A DNA stretch of 51,104 nucleotides from Phoronis australis. Lineage: Eukaryota; Phoronida; Phoronidae. The translations under genes and the position numbers were made by a program. The stretch lies in contig NMRA01000090.1 of the NCBI GenBank assembly GCA_002633005.1, forward strand, positions 447,986 through 499,089. The letters are read 5' to 3'. This document shows, piece after piece, positions 1 through 11,300 of the stretch; the first letter of the stretch is position 1, and each line of letters begins with the position of its first letter. The notes under the pieces are model-generated. The model was not told the origin of the DNA and ran no database searches. It saw only the letters and a list, made by a program, of their open reading frames with translations.

Positions 1-59
1 AGTGTGAGAGCTCAGTAGACGCAAAAGTATAAGCTCATTATCTAATATGTCATATATAT

Positions 60-1000
60 TCAAAATTACTGACCGGTAGTTGAGATTTCTGGGGCTGGCG
101 AGCACAACCCATGCACACTGGGTTTTAACTGTCATAGCGTATTTGGTAACCAGTAACATCTATTTGAATCACATGGAATTGTTTATTGTGGTACCCCGAA
201 TGATGACCTAGCTTCTTTTACAGTGTAATTGAGTTTCTGGCGAACGTCTTCCAGAGCACAATTTGTTGTCTGTCATGGGTCATCTGGTGGATTATTGGTT
301 TTAAGTCAGTTTTAGCCGGTACCTCGGGTATCTAATGTACCTCGAAAGCATATTATTGTGGTTGAGATTTTTGAGGGTTTCTTCCAGGCACAGTCCAGAG
401 TGTATTTTGTCTGTCATAGGGCATTTATTGACCTGTGACATGTATTGAACCTCATGGAATTGGTTTTGTGAGGTACCTCAAATGTATAAGCCAGCTCATT
501 TTTAGGGGGTCCTTCTTTGGTTTCTGTTGGACCCATTCCAGAGTGCAATTTGTCTGTCATGGGTCATTTGGAGTTCAGTGTGGTACTATTGTTTGTTTAA
601 TACCAGTTTTGGCCCGTACGTCGAAAATCTAGTCTAGGTCAAATTTTTGATAGCATACCGTGGTTGAGATTTTTGGGGGTTTCTGCCGGGCACAATCCAG
701 AGTGTAATTTGTCTGTCATAGGGTATTAAGTGATCTGTGACATGTATTGAACCTCATGGAATTGGTTTTGTGTGGTACCTCGAATGTATGTGCTAGCTCA
801 TTTTTGGGGGGTCCTTTTTGGTTTCTGCCGGACCCATTCCAGAGTGCAATTTGTCTGTCATGGGTCATTTGGTGTTCAGTGCGGTACTATTCTTCGTTTT
901 AAATCAGTTTTGGTTGGTACCTCGAATATCTAGTCTAGCTCATTTTTGGGCTGTTTGTAAGGCCACCAGGGGTCACACCCAGAGTGCAGACAACGGCAGA
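60..1000. repeat. Satellite-like tandem repeat, period about 300 bp
   Basis: About three imperfect copies of a roughly 300-bp unit run head to tail. The phrase GTTGAGATTTTTG recurs near 361 and 663 with an earlier variant near 74, each followed by CCAGAGTG and TTTGTCTGTCAT. Within each unit the block CAATTTGTCTGTCATGGGTC resembles the block at the start of the unit, so the 300-bp unit looks like a dimer of an older monomer of about 150 bp. Short open frames at 435-632 and 818-1078 lie inside the repeat and are not treated as genes. Confidence 0.75.
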
Positions 1001-1129
1001 CGTCCATTTCTGTACATACTAAGGTGGACTTTAAATGCTCCCGTGGTCAGATGTTGGTACCTCGTTCATCTATGCTAAGTGCTCTGGGCTGCCGGTCTAT
1101 TATAGCCTTGGTACAAAGCTGCATACTAA

Positions 1130-1870
1130 ATATACAGCTTTGCACCGATATGGGTAAAAAAGTGGTAAAATAAAATGTGGAACAAAATTAGTGTCATTAA
1201 AAACTACAGTCTTCCTTGAGTAAACTAACTTATTTAACTGTGTTGGAAAACATGGCATTCTACCGTAACTCTGCTGCTAAAGTTGTGGAGCGATCTTCTG
1301 CATCGGCTTTTGGCACCATGAAATATTGTGCCACCTATTGGCCAGATTCGTTTTTCGCCGAATCTTCAATCAACTGTTCTTTCACGAGGTTACGTAAACT
1401 TCACAACAAAATTATTGGAACTGGTTCCACTTCATTATAAGTTTTTAGAATTTCGAAAGAAAAACCGAAGTTCAGAACAAATTTTGCTGCTGCGAAGTTG
1501 TCGCAAACATTTAGGAAATGGCGCATGTGCGTGACACGAGCGTACTGTTTTCAAAATGACAACATACTTTTCATTGTTACAATAGGTCGTGACGTAAGAA
1601 AATGACATTTCACCGTTTGTTCAATTGTTTTTCACTTTAGCAGTTGTAATGGGCAAGGTGAGTGTCAATTGACTATCAAATTTTGCAAGCACCCCGTCCG
1701 ATCTTTAGCTTTACATGTTGAAACAAGTTTCACAGCGAGGTGACGAGCAGAAGTACCCTGGATGTGTTCAATTTAGGGGTCTATGGAAGATTAACACACA
1801 CAGTGGTACTTCGGTGTATTTTGATTTTTGACGATACAGCTAGCTGGCTGGTTAGGATGGACTTACTGGT
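1130..1870 (+). repeat. Dispersed repeat, copy 1 (unclassified family)
   Basis: This stretch matches 45790-46530 in the same orientation. Shared landmarks in order include CACAAAATTAGTGTCATT-like sequence, CTTCCTTGAGTA, CTCTGCTGCTAAA, GCAAGGTGAGT, GGTGACGAGCAGAA and CAGCTAGCTGGCTGG. Part of the same family also occurs inverted at 31945-32420. I see no transposase or reverse transcriptase and no clear terminal repeats, so it may be a non-autonomous element or LTR-derived. The short open frames inside are not conserved between copies. Confidence 0.65.
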
Positions 1871-1879
1871 AGATTGAGA

Positions 1880-2230
1880 TTTTCTAATCAAAATGTGTAC
1901 CGTTTGATTAATGTCTCCTCACGGCGCATCATTCGTCCATCCCTGCACCAGAGAATTGTATGAATGATCAACTTCAATCACAGACAATAATAGTACCGTT
2001 GTTGTAGTATAATACAAATGATCAGAAACGGCTGAGCACTTGTTGATTGTTGATCAGGTCGGACGAACTTCCGGAAACAAATGAATTCAAAACTGTTTCT
2101 TCAAAATCCTTTATTGATAGCAATAGTAACTATAATTTGCACTTTTAAACAATTTAAAGTCTTTCTAGACAATATTTATATTACTTAAAAGTTTATTAGT
2201 TTAATACTTTGTCAAATTACTTTTGACTTG
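1880..2230. other. Intergenic sequence upstream of HIBADH
   Basis: AT-rich sequence between the dispersed repeat and the HIBADH core promoter. I see no coding region, tandem repeat or inverted repeat here. Any proximal promoter elements of HIBADH would lie here, but none is recognised. Confidence 0.5.
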
Positions 2231-2234
2231 AGAG

Positions 2235-2243
2235 TATAAATAG
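2235..2243 (+). promoter_or_regulatory. HIBADH: TATA box of HIBADH
   Basis: The motif TATAAATAG lies 70-78 bp upstream of the HIBADH start codon. A TATA box normally sets initiation about 30 bp downstream, which predicts a transcription start near 2265-2275, where an initiator-like TTCAGAG occurs. No other ATG lies between that point and the start codon at 2313. A canonical TATA box is not typical of a housekeeping metabolic gene. Confidence 0.6.
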
Positions 2244-2312
2244 TTCCAAAATCGACCGTTTGGGATTGACTTCAGAGGGCCCAAGTTGCAAGAGTTCGAG
2301 AGAAAAGTAGAC

Positions 2313-2388
2313 ATGGCAACTACTCTTAGTGTTAGATTCTGTTCCAATGGACTTGCAGTTTCAAGAAGATTTATTCGGTCATTCTCAG
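2313..2388 (+). CDS. HIBADH: HIBADH exon 1 (mitochondrial presequence)
   Basis: The start ATG lies in the context GACATGG. The exon encodes 25 residues rich in Ser, Arg and hydrophobics with no acidic residue, ending RRFIRSFS, a typical matrix-targeting presequence. It ends in phase 1 at CTCAG|GTAATA. The frame stays open into the intron, but the similarity to the family resumes only after the splice. Confidence 0.9.
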
Positions 2389-5300
2389 GTAATAGGCCTA
2401 GTAAAAGTGCAAATAACTTGTCCCGATAGTATTGTATGTCTGACCTTTCTCGCCCGGTTGATCTCGACTAGCTGGCATATAGGCATACAATTACAAGGCA
2501 ATTACATCGCCCTGGATGCCGCAGGCATACAGGACCGAGGGATTACGTGTACGAACATAGACAGTGACCACCACAGGCACCTTTAATCAGCTCTCAACTA
2601 AACACTAAATGAATTCTGTTGTATTACTGCAGGCTCACTAGCTAGGCCTCTACAAGTACTCACCAGTTAAAACACAGCTACTCAAGCTTCAGTAAAACCC
2701 AATCAAGGTGCCCATCCCTGACAGCCTGATTGCTTGTTATATAAATAAAAGAAACATGGGGGGAACCACAAAACTGACAAATCACAAGACACCACAGAAA
2801 GATGAAGGACGAATGATATTGACGTTTACAAGAACTCTTTTTATTTAGTGTATAGTTGAGGGCTGATTAAAGGTGCCTGTGGTGACCACCGTCTCTTGTT
2901 GAACTACAGAGTACAGACGGTGAAGCTCCTAGTCGTATGTTATAGACACTTCATACGCGCAAAAATATTCAGCGCATCATACCTCACACTGATTAAAATG
3001 TCACATTGTTATTAAATACTCCAGTAATTGGTTGGTATATAACCTGTCATCGGTGTAGTACACAAACGGCTACTGACATTATTTGGGAATATGCTACACA
3101 ATGATAAGATGCTCCAGAAGATTGCTGTCTGGCAGATGATAATGCATGACCTATTAGAAAACAGCTGATTTAGCCAAGTGCTCATAATGTATTATCTCCC
3201 CTCAGCATTTGAACTTGTACTCAATCCTCCAGTAAAGTATCAGTGAAAGACCCTTGTCAAGTCAGCAGTCTGGACCTACTGGGAGGAAAAGTCAAGACAG
3301 AAGCATATGATTATAGCTCACTGAAGCACATCAACATTGAGGCACTCTCCCTTGGTTCTGCTTTTTGTGTCTGGTCCTCTGTCCAAGCTTCGCAGTATAG
3401 AGAGAGTGGCAATCAATGCCAGGCTGCTGACCGGTACTTACATTCTTCAGTCCAACAGAGCTGTATTCAACCAATGCGCTGTTAATGTAACATGCCCTCT
3501 CTGTGGCGAAGAAGACTAGACAAGACACCATTTCATTTACGCCTGCACGGAGCTTCAACCTCATCGTGAAAGATATCTCAAAAGGCTTAAGATGGCCCTT
3601 ACTTCCCAACAGTACAGTCAACTGAATCCCAGCTCCCCCTTCCCCTGACTACCAACGTTGCCCTAGATGCCACTGCAGTAATGAACACTATCGCCAAGAC
3701 AGAGACTACCTTGACCACTAGNTTGCTTCTTGAACTCTGCGACTGGACTCCTCGTGTCTGACAGAGACAAAGCTTAAGTACACAATTTCAACCAATCAGA
3801 CACGATCTGAAGGGCGAGGCCCATAGCTCCTAGCTTCTGACCATATTTGGCCATGTCCAAAGGACTCAACATCATAGGAAAATTCCATACGTAATACACA
3901 GCTTGACCACTAGAGGGCGCATATATCTCACTTACATAATCATGTCCAGGGCACTCCTGTTACAGTAACATGCCCTCTCTGGAGCGAAGAAGACTAGACA
4001 AGACACCACTTCATTTACGCCTGCACGGAGCTTCAACCTCATCGTGAAAGATATCTCAAAAAGCTTAAGATGTCCCTTACTTCCCAACAGTACAGTCGAC
4101 TGAATTCCCCCTCCCCCTGACTACCAACGTTGCCCTAGATGCCACTGCAGTAATGAACACTATCGCCAAGACAGAGACTAACTTGACCACTAGATCAGCA
4201 TAATACAAATCCTTCACTGTATTTATGTTTGTTCTCTACAATATACCTCCTAAAAACAGTTGTACCCAATATCAACACCATGTCCAATTTGATTTGAATG
4301 TGCTTCATGTGTTCAGTGGACTTCTCAAAAATATTAGTGGACCATAATCTCCATATATACCTGTATATATTTACCATGCTCCAGGACCATAGACTGCAAA
4401 TTTTAACTTTACACTCCCTATTTATCAGTTAAACCAACTGCATAGGCAGGCGTCTTATACAATGTTTAAGGGTAATACTGGAGGACACTGTGGTGCAGCG
4501 GTATCCTGGACACACGAGATACTGACTCCTGGACAAACATTTTATCACTACTAGTCTCTATGACTACGTTTAATTATCATCGCATTTCCTCGAATTGTTA
4601 CTAATGATGGCTGCGGCCTATATTGTGCATCGCTGTGCTGTGTGTACTTTCCCGTGTCAAATTGACAGTGCTCATCACATAATGTAGCTGTTACCTGTAC
4701 CTTCTGAACTGTCTGTGACAATCGCTAGTGAACCCTTGGATATCAAAAATAATAATGCTGTGGATTGACCCCATACCTTCGTTTGTGCCCTTGTGACGAG
4801 TGTAATTGCGCTGCGTAAAAATGGCCAGTTTCCGATTTTGGGAACTGAAGGAAGGACTGCTCAAAGACAAAGTTTGAGAACGGAAGTTTTTGTTCGAAGG
4901 AATTAACTTGGACATCAACGGCCTCCTAAGGTGTAATTCTCTGCGCAAGAGGTACTCGTAGCAACTTGGCTTTGATGTTTTAATTAGTGTGAGACATAAT
5001 TCGCTGAAAAGCTTTTGGCCGACTAGAGACGGTAGTCACTGTTTAGTCTTCTCAGAGAGCCCAGCTTCCCATCAGCACTGCAGAATTTATATCAGGCGAA
5101 CTCCCCAGAAACCACAAAACTGACCAATAACAAAATGCCACAGAAAGGTCAAGAATGATTGATGCTGACAGTTACAGCATTAGTAAAGAAGGGAATGCTG
5201 TGTTCGCCATCACACATAGAATGATGTAACCTGAAGTCTAGCAAAGATAGCAAACTGCCATAACATACGAGTGTGCTAACTTGCTTCTGCGGTGAGGTTT

Positions 5301-8300
5301 GCAATCTCGCCACTATGTGACGTGTGATTACCTTCTGCTTGACCCTGATTGAAGGTCAAACAGCAGTGAGTCACACCGGTCAACGCGCACATCACATAGT
5401 AGTGAGATTGCTGTGTTAACAATTTTCAATGATATTAATGGTCATGCAGAGACACATTATTTTGATCATCCAGGGAGGAATTATTTTCGCAGGACTTTGC
5501 TTGGTAATGTAATACAAGGCTCAGTTTTCATTTATTGCAAGCTCTGAGTGTCGACTTAAAACGATGTAAAACTGAATTGTTTTGGGAAAGTGTTTTCACA
5601 TAAGATTGAACAAGCTTTTTGTTGTTTTTGTTTTTGTTTGCAGTATCAAGCACCAAAAAGGTATGTTCTATATTCTAGAGAATGAAAGTTTTTAAGTGAT
5701 ATGATTAATTTGTCATTCAGAGGAAACATCCAGGTACTAATTATTTTCACAGGACGTTTGTTATGTAATAGTTTTCTTTTTTTGCAAGCTCTGAGTGTAG
5801 AGTCGACTTACAATAATGTGAAACTGAATTATTTTGGGAAAATTTTTTCACATAAGACTGAATAATCTTTTTGTTGTTTTTTGCAGTATCAAGCACCAAA
5901 AAGGTAAGTTCTATATTTTAGAGACTGCAAGTTTATCAAGGCCGAACATGCTGTGTTTAATCAAGTGGCTCATTTGGAAACTTATTAGCAGAAGTAACTT
6001 AAAAAAATAAGGTCCTTTAGAATTTATTGCCACCCGTTTCACCCTTCGTTAACCATGAACTTTTCAAGAAACACACTTTTTGTCTTGTACCTTAAAAGGC
6101 ATGCGTCTTGAGGAAGGTTTCGCTTGGTCTTCAGGTTGGCTTCTGAAAGAAAAGTCTGATGATACTTCTGTTGGCAATTAGTGATGACCTTGAAATATTT
6201 TTGCAGCCCTGTTAAGGATTAAAAAATGTGGAAATGTTGATATCTTGCTCACATTTTCCATCACCTGACTTGTCAAACAATCTCGAAAGAGTCCCTATTG
6301 GGGCTATTTCAAACCATGTTATCATGCGTCATTTACATGATGCAGGACAAGTGCTTTGGTTTAACAGATGCATTGCTTTGTGAAAAGAGTGTGGTACTGT
6401 GTTACTTCTGAATAGATCTATTTCAGTTAGAGATTCCATCATGGACATGCTCTGATTATTAGTGTTGGAGATTCGACCATGTACATAATACCCTAGTTAT
6501 TTCTTTTAGAGATTCTACCGTGGACATATCCTGGTTATTACTGTTAGAGATTCCACCATGGACATGCTCTGGTTATATTTTGTAAATATTAGGCTTTTAA
6601 AGTTTCTGGGTGCAGATGTAAACTCTACTTGAAACTGTTTCAGCATGATCACCGTCCTGTTGGGTTTATTGGCCTTGGCAACATGGGTAGACACATGGCG
6701 AATAACTTGGCAAAGAGTGGCTACAAAGTGGTTGTTTACGATGTCGTACAAAGTGCTGTGGATGAAGTGAGCCAGACACCAGGTGAGTGTCCCTCTACTG
6801 TGTGGTGCGCACCACTTAGCTTAGAGTCTCTATAAAGTGTAATTTAAAATATACGCCATAGTCAATGGGTCCTAGGCTATAGGGGAACATTTTGCGATTA
6901 CTTTTGTTGCAATTTATTTTCTCAAGTATGACTTAATAAAGTACTGTAGTACTACGTTTTTCTTATTCATTGTTTAAAAACTTCCATTTTCTGTAAAAGC
7001 ACAGTTATTAAATAAACTTTCGCATAATGTTGAGCATCAGAGAGTGCTGTAAACAACAGCATTTACCAATTACAAACTAAGAAGTCCAGTTCTGTTTCCC
7101 GAGGTTGATGCAGATTGTTCATCTACAGCATCTACTTAATAATTTATACAAAATCATTGATAAGCAGGCTGTTGGTTTAGCTCAAGTTACTAGTAAATGT
7201 TCTTGATCTTAAATCTGATCATAAAAAGGTGGACAATAAAAGTCTGCTTACATGCATGACATGTGTCACAGAATTGTTCACTGACAATATTTCCAGGTGT
7301 GTGGAAATAATAATCATTAATGCTAATGATTTAATCAGTAATCAGTCCAGTGTAGTGGAGAATTACAAAAATTATGTTATGTTTTGTTCGTTTTAAAGAA
7401 AATGAGGTCGTGTTGAAAGGGCTTCTGTCACGTTTAGACTTACGTGCTTATGCTGGGCGCATGGGACCATGGGTAACTAAGCACAAACTAAATTGGCGTA
7501 CTAATATAACAAACTGTTTAATATTGTCAACTAATAAAGGAACAGAGAATATGACATAGTACGGTACTTCTAATATTACACAATAACTAGTCAAATTACA
7601 TAACGCATGGCCCAACTTGCACCCAACTTTTGGGGGAATATGGCTACAGCACAATATATCAACATGACTTGTGTGACTTTCACTCATAAGAAAGACAACT
7701 ATCTTTCTTATACAAATAATGACTCCTACAAGTTGTGAACAACTCAATCTACACGTCCAACTGCCATGGAATGACAGACTCGAGCAACTAATATCTCTGC
7801 ATCACAGCATGCACAGCACAACTTCATGCTGATGCATGTTTTAATAAAGCTGGTTTTTGCTAAAATTCATGTTTTACTAAATTTTAACGAAAACACAGGT
7901 GCCAATACTTCATTAACTATTAAGATACAGGCTGCATTTTTCATCCGATCAATGTGAAATTGACACTCAGCATATTTTTCATTACTATCTTGAGGCCTAT
8001 ATTTTTACTTGAAATCTGGCAAAATTTATCTTTTATCGCATGAATCTTGGGGCTAATTTTAGTTTACTTAATTCGTAACATCTGCTAAAATTGCATATGC
8101 CAAATTTAAGGTAGTTGGCATGCCACCCATAGACTTGTGAATCATGGTTAGTTATCATTGTTTGAAGCCTGGCGTGCGTTCAGTAGACGCTAGGACCTAC
8201 GCTAGGACCTAGCTAAAACCTAGTCAAAGTCACGTGTTCTCATTTAAAATGCATGGCAATATCTCGCGTAATCTCGCGAAGTCTTGCTTTTTAGCGAGGT

Positions 8301-11300
8301 CCTAGCGTTACTGAACGGGAGGCGGATGTTTGTTATTGTTGCAGGTTTGATTGTGTAAAGCCCCACGTCGCATGGTCATTAGGTAAAGCCTCAGACAGTC
8401 ATTACTGCAGTTATCATAGGTTGGTAATGATCATAACACTAATTGTACTTCTGATTTGTTTCAGGAGTGGAAGTGGGAAATTCACCCTCAGATGTCGCCC
8501 TGAGAACCGATGCCATAGTTACCATGTTACCCTCCAGTCCTCATGTGACAGAAGTGTATACAGGAGACAATGGGATATTTAAGTATGTACACACATTTGT
8601 TTATTAATGAGTTCCACTTTTTCGTCAGTGGCAGGTCTACATGTAAGTCATGAAGGCCTAATCACATGTTTCCAAATCATTAATCTCTTACTACAGCATC
8701 TCGGGTGGGACGACTTCCCCTCAATCCACCTGATGAAAATAGACGTTACTTAGTTACTGACTCAGATGAGTTATTCAATAGGCTCATAGGAGGCACTCTC
8801 GCATGAGAGTTGACGTAGCACTACAATAATGTAATGAGTACTGAACATGTGTGACTGTGCACTACAATAATGTAATGCGTAGTGGACATGTCTGTGCACC
8901 TCTGTTACTATACAGAAATGTTATACCAATCAGTGCAACACATGTTTTAAGATAACTGGCCAGATGCCATTGAGTAGTCTAGAGTAAATCTCTTGGCTGA
9001 TATACCCTGAGCTCCTTTTGACATCCTATTCCTCTCCTTATATGAACTGAGATATGAATGGTGTTTTAATGATGTTTGTCCAACACTATACTTTTTTACA
9101 GATCTATCAAAACTGGAACTTTGCTAATCGATAGCAGTACCATAGACCCAGCTGTCTCACAACAGATGGCGCTCGTTGCAGACAAGAAGGGTGCTGTCTT
9201 CATGGACGCCCCAGTGTCAGGAGGTACTGTGGACTAGTTGCTTACATTTAGTGACTGTGTTGTGTCTACATTATTGTGTACAAAATGTTACATCAAATCC
9301 CAAGTCTCATAACTGTCACACTTAAATAAACGGACTGATATTCATGACTATATGTGACTTGTGCACCAGATAATCTGTGCGTTTTAGATGTTGTGCCTAA
9401 TTGTTCATGTGGTTGCAAATTAAGGATATGTTCATGGTCACACATCATAAACTGACTGTATTTACCGAAGTGCACTGCCCTGTAAATAAACATGACACTG
9501 CATTTCGTTGGTTGGTCAACTAACACTGGCCGAGACTGTTAAATATTTTGCCGTCAGAAAACAAGCTAACAAGGTCAACGTCACTGCTCATTTTTGCTAG
9601 TTTGTACCTGACAGTTTAGTTCATCAATTACAATTGCAGCAGTGCTAGTTTATATCTGGCAGTTAAGTTCATCAATTTCAGCAGTGCTAGTTTGTACCTG
9701 ACTGTTTAGTCTCTTAATTGCAGCAGCGCTAATTTGTACCTAACAGTTTAGTTCATCAATCATTAGCAGTACTAGTTTGTACCTTTACAGTTTAGTTCAT
9801 CAGTTGCAGCAGTGCTAGTTTGTACCTGACAGTTTAGTTTCTCAATTCCAGGCGTGCTAGCTGCTCGTGATGCTGGGTTAACGTTCATGGTGGGTGGTCC
9901 ACAGACTGAGTTTGAAGCAGCCAAGGAACTGTTGAGTATAATGGGCAAGAATGTGGTCCACTGTGGTGATGTAGGCATGGGCGAGGTGACTTACCATTTA
10001 CTCTTGATCATAATTTGACTAGATTGCTATTATTTCGCCTGTTGCCATTGACTGTTACCCGCTTAATTGACAGATATTGCTCATAATGCCCCTATTGATG
10101 AAAGTCTAAGTATTTGCATCTGAACCATCCAGCATTGACATATATTGCTCATGGTAACCCTTTTGATGAAAGTCTATTTTGCACTGGAATCACCCACCGT
10201 TTGAGTCAAGAGAGATGCATTAAGGTTACAGACAGTTAACCCATGTCTTTACTTAATAATATAAATCTCATCATAGAATTTGACAAAATAATATAATTGT
10301 ATCAGTGTAGGCAATGTGACCCTTTACTCAATGTTCCTGCTGCCTAAACCATCATGGTATTTGAATGAGACTTGATGTCTAAGTATTTGAGACATTGTTC
10401 ATTGTTTTCAGGCTACAAAAATCTGTAACAACATGATACTGGCAGTCAGTATGATCGGTGTCTCAGAAGCATTTAACCTGGGAATAAAGTAAGTTTAACC
10501 TAGTTTCAGCTTATCAATTGGTGAATGTTAAGGTCAGTGTTAACTGGTGTCTTTGTTACTGTATCTACTACTGACTCTAATTAAACCCATTTTATCTTGA
10601 TCTGAGATGTTATCCTGGCTATTAAGCAAAGTTCGTTTAAGAGGTGGTAATTCTAGTTTTTGCACCGCTGTCTTTATCTGCAGTGCTGTAAATGTGTGAT
10701 ATTTACCAGATGAGTTTTGTTTTAATAAATAACTTGACGATGGTGTCCGGTTTATCTGTGCTGGGAAATTCCTTAAAATTTTGAAAATCACACGGCACAT
10801 TCAGTTCTAAAATTAATAAAACTATATTTTTTAGTTGTTGGATGCAACTATGCTCTATTGTTAAACATGCCTAGTTAGCATCTAAAAAGCCTTCTAGTTA
10901 CTTCACCTAGTAGTCTGAAACCAAAAGATAGTCTAATTGTTTCACATTAAACAAAAGATTCTGTCTATTGTTTATTAAGTAGTCTGATTCTTTATATTGT
11001 CTAAGTAGGTGTAATTCTGTGACATACAACAGATTTGGTTTATTTTTCAAGTAGTCTATTTGTATCACATGAAATAACAGACTCTGTGTATTGTCTAAGT
11101 AGTCTAATCTATCACACAAAACAACAGATTCAGTCTATTGTCTAAATACTACAGTACTCTAATTGTATCACATGAAACCACAGATTCTGTTTCTTGTCTA
11201 AATTGCCTATTGCACAAAATAACAGATTTGGTCTATTGTCTAAGTTGTCTAATTATGCCACATTAAACACCAAGCTCCTTAAGTGTCCAGCCATCAACAT

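Larger units (their letters stand above)
5470..5930 (+). repeat. Tandem duplication of ~240 bp carrying the HIBADH microexon
   Basis: Two head-to-tail copies, about 5470-5690 and 5725-5930. Both contain in order AATTATTTTC, GCAAGCTCTGAGTGT, AAACTGAATT, TTTTGGGAAA, TTTTCACATAAGA, a T-rich tract, then the 17-nt exon and a GT donor. Introns have diverged by small substitutions and indels while the 17-nt exon is identical in both. Confidence 0.9.

Noticed and set aside
2313-2586. Read-through of HIBADH exon 1 as a single-exon 90-residue protein
   Set aside because: The frame stays open into the intron, but similarity to the family stops at the GTAATA donor and the later frame overlaps a MITE arm.
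6515-6751. Minus-strand open frame overlapping HIBADH exon 3
   Set aside because: It is the antisense shadow of a confirmed exon.
8728-8760. CTGATGA words near 8731 and elsewhere as hammerhead ribozyme cores
   Set aside because: No matching GAAA box and flanking stems could be found at the required spacing.
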